Assembly (NCBI RefSeq): GCF_031458115.1
Contig: NZ_JAVDXV010000003.1
Coordinates: forward strand, 186,001 to 250,000
Source: Pelomonas asaccharophilus_A
GTDB taxonomy: Bacteria; Pseudomonadota; Gammaproteobacteria; Burkholderiales; Burkholderiaceae_C
DNA: 64,000 nt
Reading direction: 5' to 3'
This document shows, one piece after another, positions 14,884 to 24,842 of the stretch (position 1 is its first letter; each line of letters starts with the position of its first letter). The notes beneath the pieces were generated by a model that did no database searches, had not been told where the DNA came from, and saw only the letters and a list, made by a program, of their open reading frames with translations. The position numbers and the translations under genes were made by a program.

Positions 14884-16149
14884 ATGGTTCCGCATCTCAT
14901 CACCGCCCTGAACGGCCCCATCAACGAGCTGGAGGCCCGCATCCTGGAGTCCATGCCGGCCACCGAGCGCTGGTTCAGGCTGGAGTGGATGGAGCACACG
15001 CCCACGTTCTACGCATCGGTGGACCTGCGCAATGCCGGCTTCAAGCTGGCGCCGGTGGACACCAACCTGTTCCCCAGCGGCTTCAACCACCTGACCGACG
15101 CGATGCTGCCGCAGGCCGTGCAGGCGGCCATGGCGGCCATCGAGAAGATCTGCCCCGAGGCGCGCAACCTGCTGCTCATCCCCGAGCCGGGCGTGCGCTG
15201 CAGCTTCTATCTGGACCACCTCGCCACGCTGGTGCGCATCTTCACGCAGGCCGGCCTGAACGTGCGCCTGGGCGCGCTGGACCCGGCCCAGACCGAACCC
15301 GAGGAACTGCGCCTGGCCAACGGCGGCACGCTGCTCATCGAGCCATTGGTGCGCAAGCGCGGCCGCCTGATGCTGAAGGGCTTCGACCCCTGCACCATCC
15401 TGCTGAACAGCGACCTCGCCACCGGCACGCCGCCGCAGCTGATGGGCCTGCACGAGCAATACCTGCTGCCGCCGCTGCACGCGGGCTGGGGTATGCGGCG
15501 CAAGAGCCAGCACTTCCGCGCGTACGAGGAAGTGGCCAAGCGCTTCGGCAAGCTGCTGGGCATGGACCCCTGGCTGATCACGCCCATGTCCACCAGCGTG
15601 GACCTGCACGGCAAGAAGGGCCTGGAGGCGCTGCAGACCGCCGCCGATGCGCAGCTGACCAAGGTGCGCCGCAAGTACAAGGAATACGGCATCAACGAGA
15701 AGCCGTTCGTCATCATCAAGAGCGACGTGGGCAGCTACGGCCGCGGCGTGATGACGGTGCGCGACGCCAAGGACATTGAGGCGCTGGCGGTGACGCTGCC
15801 CGAAAACCTGGGCCAGGAGGTGATCGTGCAGGAAGGCGTGCCCACGCACGAGCGCGTGCACGAGGCCGTGGCCGAGCCCGTCGTCTACATGATGGACCGC
15901 TACGTGGTGGGCGGCTACTACCGCGTGCACGCCAACCGCGGCATCGACGAGAACCTGAACGCGCCCGGCGCCAGCTATGTGCCGCTGGCCTTCGCCGAGT
16001 CGCTGAACCTGCCGCGCCCGGGCGAGAAGCCGGGTGTCAGCGCGCCGAACCGGTTCTACATGTATGGCGTCATCGGCCGGCTGGCCATGCTGGCGGCCAG
16101 CTACGAGCTGGAGGCCACGGACCCGCAGGCCGAGGCCGAGGCAGCCTGA
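14884..16149 (+). CDS. gshA: Glutamate-cysteine ligase, proteobacterial GshA type
   Basis: This 421-residue enzyme makes gamma-glutamylcysteine, the first step of glutathione synthesis. It matches the GshA family (Pfam GshA, sequence-distinct from the E. coli enzyme), with conserved blocks such as DTNLFPSGFNHL, IPEPGVRCSFYLDHL, VIIKSDVGSYGRGVMTV and NRGIDENLN. Length is typical. The second enzyme, GshB, is encoded about 7.7 kb downstream rather than next to it, with transport genes in between. It starts about 50 bases after the cyclase gene; no obvious strong ribosome site is visible. Confidence 0.93.
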   Translation: MVPHLITALNGPINELEARILESMPATERWFRLEWMEHTPTFYASVDLRNAGFKLAPVDTNLFPSGFNHLTDAMLPQAVQAAMAAIEKICPEARNLLLIPEPGVRCSFYLDHLATLVRIFTQAGLNVRLGALDPAQTEPEELRLANGGTLLIEPLVRKRGRLMLKGFDPCTILLNSDLATGTPPQLMGLHEQYLLPPLHAGWGMRRKSQHFRAYEEVAKRFGKLLGMDPWLITPMSTSVDLHGKKGLEALQTAADAQLTKVRRKYKEYGINEKPFVIIKSDVGSYGRGVMTVRDAKDIEALAVTLPENLGQEVIVQEGVPTHERVHEAVAEPVVYMMDRYVVGGYYRVHANRGIDENLNAPGASYVPLAFAESLNLPRPGEKPGVSAPNRFYMYGVIGRLAMLAASYELEATDPQAEAEAA

Positions 16150-16242
16150 GCGCAAGCTGTCGTCCCGGGTCAACCCGGGGGGGTGTGTTGCTAATTTGTG
16201 TCGCGTTAACTAAGGGGAAACGCGACTTTGGGCATATCACTT

Positions 16243-16271
16243 TTGACACATCCGTAAGACGCCTCATAGCG
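16243..16271 (+). promoter_or_regulatory. Possible sigma-70 promoter for the TonB-dependent receptor
   Basis: TTGACA at 16243-16248 is a perfect -35 box; the -10 region about 17 bases downstream (CATAGC/ATAGCG) is poor. It lies about 45 bases before the receptor start. Confidence 0.35.
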
Positions 16272-16315
16272 TGCGTGGGATCAGCCGACCGGCTGGTTCA
16301 CCAGGAGTTTTTCCC

Positions 16316-19264
16316 ATGCACCGCAATCCCCCGATGCGCCGGCACTGGCTTGCCGCAGCGCTGGTCGTACTGACCGCGCAAGCCCAAGCCCAGACCGCCG
16401 CAGAGCCTACCAACAAGATCGAGCGTGTCGAGATCACCGGCTCGCTGATCAAGCGCATTGACCGCGCGACGCCGTCCGTCGTGCAGTCCATCACCCGCGA
16501 GGACATCCGCGGCTCCGGCTACGCCACCATCGACGAAATGCTGCGCGCCAACAGCGCGGTCGACGCCAGCTCCATCCAGGATGGCGCGGCCACCGGCTTC
16601 GTCGGCGGCCTGTCGACGATCTCGCTGCGCGGCTTCGGCTCGCAGGGCACGCTGGTGCTGATCAACGGCCGCCGCATCGCGCCGGTGGGCGCGGTGGACA
16701 TCAACTTCGGCCGCGGCACGCTGCTGAACACCAACACCATCCCCAAGGGCGCCATCGACCGCATCGACATCCTGAAGGATGGCGCCTCGGCGCTGTACGG
16801 CTCCGACGCGATGGCCGGCGTCATCAACTACGTGCTGCGCAAGGACTTTGAAGGCATCGAAGGCAACGTCGGCTACAGCGCCAACGACAAGGGCGTGGGC
16901 GGCCAGTCCAACGGCGGCCTGACCTTCGGCTTCGGCAACATCGACACCAACCGCTTCAACATCTTCGGCGGCATCGACGTCTCCAAGCGGGACTCGGTCA
17001 TGCACTCCGACCTGAAGGACCGCGGCAACCAGGCCGCCTACGACCGCTACCTGAACGCGACGGCCTCCGGCACTACCAACGGCCTGAGCCGCTTCACGCC
17101 GGACTCGGTCGCGTCCATGTACAGCAGCTACTACCGCGTGCCGGCCAGCACCGCGGGCAGCTCCATCGTCAACGGCGCCTCGGTCGCCAACAGCAGCCCG
17201 TTCGGCATCAACTATCTGGGCACGCTGCCGGGTTGCGCGCCCGAGAACACCGTCGGCCAGGGCGTCCCGCTGCGTCCGGACGGCCTGGGCCCCACCGGCC
17301 CCAGCCTGCGCGCCGGCCAGTGCCGCTTCAACCTGGACAACGCCGACGAGGCCATCTCCGCCCAGGAGAAGGTCAGCGGCATGCTGCGCGGCACCTTCGC
17401 GATCAGCAACGACCTGACCGCCTATGCCGACGTGATGGTCTCCAAGACCAAGACCACCGAACGCGGCGTCCCGCGCACGCTGACCACCGGCATCTTCAGC
17501 ACCGCCACGGCGCCGTCGGCCGTCACCTGGCCCAAGCTGGACGGCTCGTTCCTGCGCCAGGCCGCCATCGTGCTGCCCGTGGGCCACCCGGACAATCCGA
17601 CCAACGGCACCGCGCAGGCGCAGCCTGTGCAGCTGATCCATCGCTTCGAGGACGTGCCCTCGAACGACATCTCGACGCTGCAGTCCGGCCGCTTCCTGGT
17701 GGGCATCGAAGGCGTGGTGGCCGGCTGGGATGTCGACGCCGCCGTCATGCACAGCAAGCAGGAGAACGAGCGCGTGCAGCAGAACCGCCTGCGCGCGTCC
17801 AAGCTGAGCGCGTCCATCGCGTCCGGCACCTACCGCTTCGGCAAGATGAACACGCCGGAAGCCATTGCCAGCATCGGCTCCGACGCCATCAACACCGGCG
17901 ACTCCACCATCACCAGCATCGACGCCCGCGCCAGCCGCGAGCTGTTCAAGATGGCCGGCGGCAATGCCGCCATCGCCATCGGTGCCGAGTACCGCCAGGA
18001 AGAGTTGAGCTCGGTGCCCGATGCCAACTACCTGGCCGGCGACTACATCGGCCTGGTGGCCAACGGTGCCAGCGGCGAGCGCAAGGCCAGCGCGGCCTTC
18101 ACCGAGTTGAGCCTGCCGGCGCTGAAGAACCTCGAGCTGCAGGCCGCCCTGCGCTACGAGCACTACAGCGACTTCGGCAACTCCACCACCGGCAAGCTGG
18201 GCTTCAAGTGGGCGGCCATCCCGTCCATGCTGGCTTTCCGCGGCACGGCGGCCACCGGCTTCCGCGCACCGTCCATCTCGCAGATCGGCGACTCCTACCT
18301 GGCGTCGTTCCACAGCTTCCAGGACTACGCGGTCGTCGACAACCTGCGTTGCAACAACGGCGTCAGCCGCGCCGACCCCGCTGTGCTACGCGACTGCAAC
18401 GTGCTGGGCCGCACGCTGACCAATGGCGCCGGCAGCATTCCGACGGTCGTCAGCGCCAACCGCAACCTGAAGCCCGAGGAATCCAAGTCCTTCACGCTGG
18501 GCATGCTGATCTCGCCCAGCAAGGAGATCGACCTGGCCCTGGACGCCTGGTACTTCCGGCGCAACCAGGAAATCCGCGTGCAGCGTGGCGTCGACATCAT
18601 GGAGGCGTTCAATGCGGACCCGGTGGCCAACGCGGCGTCCGTGATCCGTGACCCGAACCCGGCCACCTGGCTGCCGGGTATTGCCAACAGCGGCCCCATC
18701 CTGGCGCTGATCCGCCAGTACGGCAACTTCCAGTACACGAAGACGGCCGGCCTGGACTACGAGCTGAACGTGCGCCTGCCTGCGGGCGAATGGGGCAAGT
18801 TCGGCGGCAAGTTCAGTGGCACCTACACGAAGCGCTTCGACCAGCTGGTGCTGGCCGGCGGCACGGTGGAGCGCCTGGCGGGCATCTCCACCGTCGACCT
18901 GCCCAAGACCAAGGCCTCGCTGGAAGTGAACTGGAAGGGCGAGACCGCGTCCGCGTGGACCCGCTACAACCACCAGGACGCGATGTGGCGCACCACCACG
19001 GCCGGCTGCCTCAGCTCGTCATCGGCCGCCAACGTGATCCTGCAGCAGGCCAACGGCTGCTTCGTGGGTCGCGAGGGCACGCTGGACATCGGCGGCGCCT
19101 ACCGTGGCTTCAAGGACCTGGTGATCTCCGCCAGCCTGCTGAACGTCACCAACAGCTATCGCCGTTCCATCAACATCCCGTCGGCGTTCACGTTCTGGGA
19201 CTCGGGCACGACCGCTCACCTCGGCCGCCGCTTCAACGTGTCGATGGACTACGTGTTCAAGTGA
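16316..19264 (+). CDS. TonB-dependent outer-membrane receptor
   Basis: This 982-residue protein has a signal peptide ending near AQAQA-QTA, a plug domain (about 45-170) with the typical SLRGFGSQGTLVLINGRR and DRIDILKDGASALYGSDAMAG blocks, and a long C-terminal barrel. There is no N-terminal STN signalling domain, so it is probably a transporter only. The ATG follows AGGAG at eight bases. The ligand cannot be read from sequence; the plug and barrel style resembles the large receptors that import sugars or peptides in xanthomonads and related bacteria. It is monocistronic, closed by a terminator. Confidence 0.9.
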   Translation: MHRNPPMRRHWLAAALVVLTAQAQAQTAAEPTNKIERVEITGSLIKRIDRATPSVVQSITREDIRGSGYATIDEMLRANSAVDASSIQDGAATGFVGGLSTISLRGFGSQGTLVLINGRRIAPVGAVDINFGRGTLLNTNTIPKGAIDRIDILKDGASALYGSDAMAGVINYVLRKDFEGIEGNVGYSANDKGVGGQSNGGLTFGFGNIDTNRFNIFGGIDVSKRDSVMHSDLKDRGNQAAYDRYLNATASGTTNGLSRFTPDSVASMYSSYYRVPASTAGSSIVNGASVANSSPFGINYLGTLPGCAPENTVGQGVPLRPDGLGPTGPSLRAGQCRFNLDNADEAISAQEKVSGMLRGTFAISNDLTAYADVMVSKTKTTERGVPRTLTTGIFSTATAPSAVTWPKLDGSFLRQAAIVLPVGHPDNPTNGTAQAQPVQLIHRFEDVPSNDISTLQSGRFLVGIEGVVAGWDVDAAVMHSKQENERVQQNRLRASKLSASIASGTYRFGKMNTPEAIASIGSDAINTGDSTITSIDARASRELFKMAGGNAAIAIGAEYRQEELSSVPDANYLAGDYIGLVANGASGERKASAAFTELSLPALKNLELQAALRYEHYSDFGNSTTGKLGFKWAAIPSMLAFRGTAATGFRAPSISQIGDSYLASFHSFQDYAVVDNLRCNNGVSRADPAVLRDCNVLGRTLTNGAGSIPTVVSANRNLKPEESKSFTLGMLISPSKEIDLALDAWYFRRNQEIRVQRGVDIMEAFNADPVANAASVIRDPNPATWLPGIANSGPILALIRQYGNFQYTKTAGLDYELNVRLPAGEWGKFGGKFSGTYTKRFDQLVLAGGTVERLAGISTVDLPKTKASLEVNWKGETASAWTRYNHQDAMWRTTTAGCLSSSSAANVILQQANGCFVGREGTLDIGGAYRGFKDLVISASLLNVTNSYRRSINIPSAFTFWDSGTTAHLGRRFNVSMDYVFK

Positions 19265-19284
19265 TCCTTGCCTGAATGGGCATC

Positions 19285-19310
19285 AGCGGCGCCTGCGGGC
19301 GCCGCTTTTC
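19285..19310 (+). terminator. Rho-independent terminator after the TonB receptor
   Basis: AGCGGCGCC and GGCGCCGCT form a perfect stem with a short loop, followed by TTTTC. Confidence 0.85.
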
Positions 19311-19385
19311 TTTGGGAGGCCGCATCGTCCGTTGCAAGTCAATAGAAATTGCTGCGGTGCACAAAACACCAAAAGCGGGCGCAGA

Positions 19386-21317
19386 ATGCCGCCATCCGAA
19401 CATTTGCCACCCCAAGCCGGTGGTGCCCCTGCAGTGAGTTCTTCCGACACGGCCCGCAGCCCCACGGCGATGGCGGGCCTGACCCTCGGCGCGTTGGGCG
19501 TCGTCTACGGCGACATCGGCACCAGCCCGCTGTACGCGCTGAAAGAAGTCTTCCACGGCGGCCATGTGGCTACCACGCCGGACAACATCCTGGGCGTGCT
19601 GTCGCTGCTGTTCTGGACGATGACGGTGGTGGTCTCCATCAAGTACGTGCTGCTGATCCTGCGCGCCGACAACAACGGCGAGGGCGGCCTGATCGCGATG
19701 CTGGCGTTGGCCACCAACGCCGTCAACGACAAGCCGCAACTGCGCCGCGTGCTGATGCTGATCGGCCTGTTCGGCACCGCCATCTTTTTCGGCGACGCCG
19801 TCATCACGCCGGCAATGACCGTGCTGGGTGCGATGGAGGGCATCGAGGTCTACGCGCCGCAGTACCACGACGCTGTGCTGCCGCTGACGCTGGTGGTGCT
19901 GGCCGGCCTGTTCACCGTGCAACGCTTTGGCACCGGCGGCATCGGCAAGGCCTTCGGGCCGGTCATGCTGCTGTGGTTCGTCAGCCTGGCGGCACTGGGC
20001 TTGCCGCATGTCATCGAGAATCCACGCGTGCTGGCGGCCGTCAATCCGGTCTACGCGCTGGCCTTCTGCCTGGAGTACAAGTGGGTGGCCTTCGTCGCGC
20101 TGGGCGCGGTGGTGCTGGTCGTCACCGGGGGTGAAGCGCTCTACGCCGACCTGGGCCACTTCGGCAAGAAACCCATCCGCATCGCCTGGTACGCCATCGT
20201 CATGCCGGCGCTGGTCATCAACTACTTCGGCCAGGGCGCCATGCTGCTGGACGACCCCACCGCCATCAAGAACCCGTTCTACCTGCTGGCGCCGGACTGG
20301 GCCGAGATCCCGCTGTTCCTGCTCGCCACGGCGGCGGCCACGGTCGCGTCGCAGGCGCTCATCACCGCGGCCTTCTCCGTCACCAAGCAGGCCATCCAGC
20401 TGGGCATCATGCCGCGGCTGCGCATCCTGCACACCAGCGTGCGCGACACCGGCCAGATCTACGTGCCCTTCATCAACTGGAGCCTGTTTGCGCTGGTGGT
20501 CGTGGCGGTGGTGTTCTTCGGCTCGTCCAGCAAGCTGGCCGGCGCCTACGGCGTGGCCGTCACCATCGACATGACCATCACGACGGTGATGACCTTCTTC
20601 GTCATCCGCCATGGCTGGAAGTACCCGCTGGCGCTGTGCATCGCGGCCACCGGCATCTTCTTCATCATCGACGTGACCTTCCTCGCGTCCAACTTGCTGA
20701 AGCTGCTGCACGGCGGCTGGTTCCCGCTGCTGATCGGCGTCTGCGTGTTCACGCTGATGCTGACCTGGAAGCAGGGCCGCCGGCTGCTGTCTGACAAGCT
20801 GCGCCAGGACGCCATCGAGCTGACCGCCTTCCTGGAGGCGGTGTTCATCAACCCGCCCACCCGCGTGTCCGGCACGGCGGTGTTCCTGTCGTCGGAGAAA
20901 GGCAGCACGCCCAACGCGCTGCTGCACAACCTCAAGCACAACAAGGTGCTGCACGAGCAGAACATCTTCGTCACCGTGAAGCACCACGAGGTGCCCTGGG
21001 TCAGCAGCGAGCAACGCTGCGAGGTCGAGGCGCTGGGCAACAACTGCTGGCAGGTGGCGCTGCACTTCGGCTTCAAGAACGAGCCCGACGTGCCCGAGGC
21101 GCTGGAGTTGCTGAAGAAGCAGGGCGTGCAGCTGGAAGAGATGGAGACCAGCTACTTCCTGAGCCGCGACATCATCATCCCGACCATAGGCTCGGGCATG
21201 GCGCTGTGGCGCGAGAAGCTGTTCGCCGGCATGCACCGCAACGCGGCGGCGGCGGCGGACTTCCTGCATCTGCCGACGAACCGCATCGTCGAGCTGGGCT
21301 CCAAGGTCGAGATTTGA
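19386..21317 (+). CDS. kup: Kup-family potassium uptake transporter
   Basis: This 643-residue protein is a low-affinity K+/H+ symporter of the KUP/HAK family. The hallmark GVVYGDIGTSPLYALKE occurs in the first helix, followed by about 12 membrane segments and a cytoplasmic C-terminal domain. The ATG at 19386 gives an N-terminus of about 30 polar residues before the first helix; upstream there is no strong ribosome site, so the exact start is uncertain. Its stop overlaps the TTG start of the next permease gene, so kup heads a run of three coupled transport genes. Confidence 0.93.
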   Translation: MPPSEHLPPQAGGAPAVSSSDTARSPTAMAGLTLGALGVVYGDIGTSPLYALKEVFHGGHVATTPDNILGVLSLLFWTMTVVVSIKYVLLILRADNNGEGGLIAMLALATNAVNDKPQLRRVLMLIGLFGTAIFFGDAVITPAMTVLGAMEGIEVYAPQYHDAVLPLTLVVLAGLFTVQRFGTGGIGKAFGPVMLLWFVSLAALGLPHVIENPRVLAAVNPVYALAFCLEYKWVAFVALGAVVLVVTGGEALYADLGHFGKKPIRIAWYAIVMPALVINYFGQGAMLLDDPTAIKNPFYLLAPDWAEIPLFLLATAAATVASQALITAAFSVTKQAIQLGIMPRLRILHTSVRDTGQIYVPFINWSLFALVVVAVVFFGSSSKLAGAYGVAVTIDMTITTVMTFFVIRHGWKYPLALCIAATGIFFIIDVTFLASNLLKLLHGGWFPLLIGVCVFTLMLTWKQGRRLLSDKLRQDAIELTAFLEAVFINPPTRVSGTAVFLSSEKGSTPNALLHNLKHNKVLHEQNIFVTVKHHEVPWVSSEQRCEVEALGNNCWQVALHFGFKNEPDVPEALELLKKQGVQLEEMETSYFLSRDIIIPTIGSGMALWREKLFAGMHRNAAAAADFLHLPTNRIVELGSKVEI

Positions 21318-22633
21318 TCGTTGCCACGCCCGAGCGCCGCTTGGGCGCGCGACATGCCGCCGCGCTGTGCGTGGGCATGGTCATTGGTGCCGGCATCTTC
21401 AAGACCTCGCCCATGGTGGCGCAGTCGCTGCCGGAGGCCTGGCAGCTCTATGTCGCGTGGGCGCTGGGCGGCGTGCTGAGCTTTGTCGGCGCGCTGTGCT
21501 TCGCCGAACTGGCGTCGGCCTTCCCCGACGCCGGCGGCGACTACCACTTCCTGCGCCGTGCCTTCGGCCCGCGGCTGGGCTGGCTGTTCGCCTGGTCGCG
21601 CTTCGCTGTCATCCACACGGGCTCCATGGCACTGCTGGGCTTCGTGTTCGGCGACTACCTGACGCAGGTGGTGGACCTCGGCCCGCAGGCCAGTGCCTGG
21701 CTGGCGGCCGGGCTCATCGTCGTGCTGACTGCGTTGAACCTGATGGGCGTGCAGGTCGGCCTGGGCACGCAGTTGGGGCTGATGACCCTGGTCATCTCAG
21801 GCTTGCTGCTGCTGGGCGGTGGAGCCGCGGCGCAACAGGTCGCCGGCCTGCCGCCGGCGGCGCCAGCGGCCGCGACGGCCACGGCCGACTGGGGCACGGC
21901 CATGGTGTTCGTGTTCCTGGCCTATGGCGGCTGGAGCGACGCGGCCACGCTGTCCGCCGAGATGCGTGACGCCCGCCGCGGCATCCAGCGTGCGCTGCTC
22001 TGGGGGCTGGCCATCGTCATGGCGCTGTACCTGCTGGCCAACTGGGCCTATGTGAGCGTGCTGGGCCTGTCGGGCCTGGCGCGCAGCGAAGCGCCTGCGG
22101 CCGAGTTGATGCGCATCGTCTGGGGCCGCGGCGCCGAGCTGGTCATGGTGGGCGTCGTCACGCTGACCGCGTTGTCGGTGATGAACGCCATCCTCATCGC
22201 CGGCCCGCGCACCACTTACGCCGCCGCGCGCGACCTGGCGGCCGAATGGCAGCTGTCGCAATGGAACGCCCGCCGCGGCACGCCCAGCGCGGCCGTCGTC
22301 GCGACGTCGGCCGTGGCGCTGCTGCTGGTTGCCTTCGGCGCGCTGACGCGCGGCGGCTTCTCGACGATGGTGGACTACCTGTCGCCGGTCTACTGGGCCT
22401 TCCTGACGCTCAGCGGCGCCGCCGTCATCCAGCTGCGCCGCCGCGAGCCCGATGCGCCGCGGCCGTTCCGCGTGCCGCTGTACCCGTGGCTGCCGCTGCT
22501 GTTCTGCACGTGCAGCGCTTACCTTTTGTGGTCCAGCGTGGTCTATGTGAAGGCCGGTGCGCTGGTGGGTCTGGGCGTGCTGGCGGGCGGCGCGCTGCTG
22601 CTGTGGTTGCTGGAAAGAAAGGCTGCGTCGTGA
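21314..22633 (+). CDS. APC-family amino acid permease
   Basis: This protein of about 439 residues has 12 predicted membrane segments and the APC first-helix motif GMVIGAGIFKTSP, placing it in the amino acid/polyamine/organocation superfamily. The start is probably the TTG at 21314, which overlaps the kup stop (TTGA) and is the only candidate that leaves the first helix complete; the first ATG falls inside that helix. The stop overlaps the GTG of the benE-like gene. The substrate is not predictable by eye. Confidence 0.85.
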   Translation: MIVATPERRLGARHAAALCVGMVIGAGIFKTSPMVAQSLPEAWQLYVAWALGGVLSFVGALCFAELASAFPDAGGDYHFLRRAFGPRLGWLFAWSRFAVIHTGSMALLGFVFGDYLTQVVDLGPQASAWLAAGLIVVLTALNLMGVQVGLGTQLGLMTLVISGLLLLGGGAAAQQVAGLPPAAPAAATATADWGTAMVFVFLAYGGWSDAATLSAEMRDARRGIQRALLWGLAIVMALYLLANWAYVSVLGLSGLARSEAPAAELMRIVWGRGAELVMVGVVTLTALSVMNAILIAGPRTTYAAARDLAAEWQLSQWNARRGTPSAAVVATSAVALLLVAFGALTRGGFSTMVDYLSPVYWAFLTLSGAAVIQLRRREPDAPRPFRVPLYPWLPLLFCTCSAYLLWSSVVYVKAGALVGLGVLAGGALLLWLLERKAAS

Positions 22634-23805
22634 GCCGACTGTTGCAAGACTTCTCGCCGTCCACCATCGTCGCCGGATTCGTCGCCGTGCTGGTGGGCTA
22701 CACCAGTTCAGTGGCCATCATCTTCCAGGCGACCGTGGCGCTAGGGGCCACGCCGGCCGAGACCGCGTCCTGGCTGTGGGCGCTGGGCCTGGGGATGGGC
22801 CTGACGACGCTGCTGCTCAGCCTGTGGACGCGCCAGCCGGTGCTGACCGCCTGGTCCACGCCCGGCGCGGCGCTGCTGGCATCCACGTCGGGGCTGAACA
22901 TGCCCGAAGCCATAGGCGCCTTCATCGTCTGCGGGCTGCTCATCGTCTGGGCCGGCTGGAGCGGCTGGTTCGAGAAGCTGATGGACCGCATTCCCGTGGC
23001 CATCGCATCGGCGCTGCTGGCCGGCGTGCTGGCGAAGTTCGGTCTGGACGCCGTCACCAGCGTGCGGACCGCACCCGGCCTGGTGCTCGCGATGGCGGCG
23101 GCCTACCTGATCGGCAAGCGCTGCTGGCCGCGTTATGCGGTGCCGGGCGTGCTGCTGGTGGGCAGCGCCTACGCACTGGGTGAGGGGCGCTTGAACCTCA
23201 CGGGCCTGGACACCTCGCAGATGTTTGCACTGCCGGTCTGGACCACGCCCGTCTTCACCTGGCATGCCGCCGTGGGCGTGGCGCTGCCGCTGTTCATCGT
23301 CACGATGGCGTCGCAGAACCTGCCCGGCGTCGCCGCGCAGCGCGCCAACGGCTACCAGACGCCCGTGTCCGCCTCCATCGCCGTCACCGGCGCCGCGACC
23401 ACGCTGCTGGCCCCGTTCGGCGGCTATGCGTTCAACCTGGCCGCCATCACCGCCGCCATCTGCATGGGCCGCGAGGCGCACGACGACCCCGCGCGGCGTT
23501 ACACCGCCAGCGTGGCCGCCGGGCTGTTCTATGTCGTCGTCGGGCTGGCCGGCGGCGCCGTCGCGATGCTGTTGACCGCCTTCCCGCGCGAGCTGGTCAT
23601 GGCCATCGCCGGTCTGGCGCTGCTGGGCACCATCGCCGGCGCGCTGGCCGCGGCGCTGAAGGACGAGGCCCACCGCGACGCGGCCATCATCACCTTCCTG
23701 GTCTGCCTGTCCGGCATCGGCTTCTTCGGCATCGGCGCGGCGTTCTGGGGCGTGGTGGCGGGCGGCATCGCGACCGTGGTGGCGGGCTGGCGGCGACGCA
23801 GCTAG
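22630..23805 (+). CDS. benE: BenE-family benzoate/H+ symporter
   Basis: This 391-residue protein has 11-12 membrane segments and BenE family features including VAVLVGYTSSVAIIFQA near the start and MASQNLPGVAAQRANGY in the middle, a motif typical of the benzoate transporter. The GTG start overlaps the stop of the preceding permease (GTGA). No benzoate catabolic genes are in the window, so the natural substrate may differ. It ends the kup-permease-benE run; a palindromic repeat follows. Confidence 0.87.
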   Translation: MSRLLQDFSPSTIVAGFVAVLVGYTSSVAIIFQATVALGATPAETASWLWALGLGMGLTTLLLSLWTRQPVLTAWSTPGAALLASTSGLNMPEAIGAFIVCGLLIVWAGWSGWFEKLMDRIPVAIASALLAGVLAKFGLDAVTSVRTAPGLVLAMAAAYLIGKRCWPRYAVPGVLLVGSAYALGEGRLNLTGLDTSQMFALPVWTTPVFTWHAAVGVALPLFIVTMASQNLPGVAAQRANGYQTPVSASIAVTGAATTLLAPFGGYAFNLAAITAAICMGREAHDDPARRYTASVAAGLFYVVVGLAGGAVAMLLTAFPRELVMAIAGLALLGTIAGALAAALKDEAHRDAAIITFLVCLSGIGFFGIGAAFWGVVAGGIATVVAGWRRRS

Positions 23806-23834
23806 GGTCTGCTCCCGTAGTGTTAACAGGCCCT
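23802..23834. repeat. REP-like palindrome, copy 1
   Basis: AGGGTCTG and CAGGCCCT form an 8-bp imperfect inverted repeat around GCTCCCGTAGTGTTAA. The reverse complement closely resembles the palindrome at 31807-31841, so the two belong to one dispersed family. It overlaps the end of benE and may act as a transcript end or REP element. Confidence 0.6.
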
Positions 23835-23894
23835 GGTCACACACAGCCGTCGGCGCTGTGCAAAACTGCTTCGATTCACTTGCCCGACCCGACC

Positions 23895-24842
23895 ATGAAG
23901 CTGCTGTTCGTTGCCGACCCGCTGGATACGTTCAAGACCTACAAGGACTCCACCTTCGCGATGATGCGCGAGGCCGCCAGGCGCGGCCACAGCATCCTGC
24001 ATTGCGAGACGCGCGAGCTGGTCTGGCTGCGCGGCGGCCGCGTGACGGCGCGCGGCGCGCGCCACATCACGCTGACCGGTGATGCGAACGACTGGTTCAC
24101 GCTGGACGCCACCGCCGACGTCGCGCTGGCCGACGTGGACGCCGTGCTGATGCGCAAGGACCCGCCGTTCGACAGCGAATTCTTCTACGCCACCCACCTG
24201 CTGAGCCAGGCCGAACGCGAGGGTGCCAAGGTCTTCAACAAGGCCGCCAGCCTGCGCGAGCATCCCGAGAAGCTCGCCATCATGGAGTTCCCCCAGTACA
24301 TCTCGCCGACGCTGATCACGCGCGACCCCGCCGAGATCCGCGCCTTCCATGCCGAGCAGCGCGACATCATCCTGAAGCCGCTGGACGGCATGGGCGGCAT
24401 GGGCATCTTCCGCGTCAAGGACGATGGCCTGAACCTCGGCTCCATCATCGAGACGCTGAACAAGGACGGCACGCAGACAGTGATGGTGCAGCGCTTCATT
24501 CCCGCCATCAGCGAGGGCGACAAGCGCATCCTCATCATCGGCGGCAAGCCCGTGCCGCACTGCCTGGCCCGCATCCCGCAGGGCGGCGAGGTGCGTGGCA
24601 ACCTGGCAGCCGGCGGCAAGGGCGTGGCGCGACCGCTGTCAACGCGTGACCGCGAGATTGCCGAGGCCATCGGCCCCACGCTGGCCGCGCGCGGCCTGCT
24701 GCTGGTGGGCCTGGACGTCATCGGCGAGAACATCACCGAGATCAACGTGACCAGCCCGACCTGCTTCCAGGAGATCACCGACCAGAGCGGCTTCGACGTG
24801 GCCAAGATGTTCGTGGACGCGCTGGAAGCGGCGCTGGCATGA
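23895..24842 (+). CDS. gshB: Glutathione synthetase
   Basis: This 315-residue ATP-grasp enzyme joins glycine to gamma-glutamylcysteine. It has the GshB start MKLLFVADPLDTFKTYKDS, the nucleotide loop KPLDGMGGMGIFRV and the substrate/metal region GLDVIGENITEINVTSPTC. The ATG that gives the canonical N-terminus is used; the frame is open further upstream without family similarity. Its stop overlaps the ATG of the following hydrolase gene (ATGA), so they are translationally coupled. The pathway partner gshA is upstream on the same strand, separated by unrelated transport genes. Confidence 0.95.
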   Translation: MKLLFVADPLDTFKTYKDSTFAMMREAARRGHSILHCETRELVWLRGGRVTARGARHITLTGDANDWFTLDATADVALADVDAVLMRKDPPFDSEFFYATHLLSQAEREGAKVFNKAASLREHPEKLAIMEFPQYISPTLITRDPAEIRAFHAEQRDIILKPLDGMGGMGIFRVKDDGLNLGSIIETLNKDGTQTVMVQRFIPAISEGDKRILIIGGKPVPHCLARIPQGGEVRGNLAAGGKGVARPLSTRDREIAEAIGPTLAARGLLLVGLDVIGENITEINVTSPTCFQEITDQSGFDVAKMFVDALEAALA

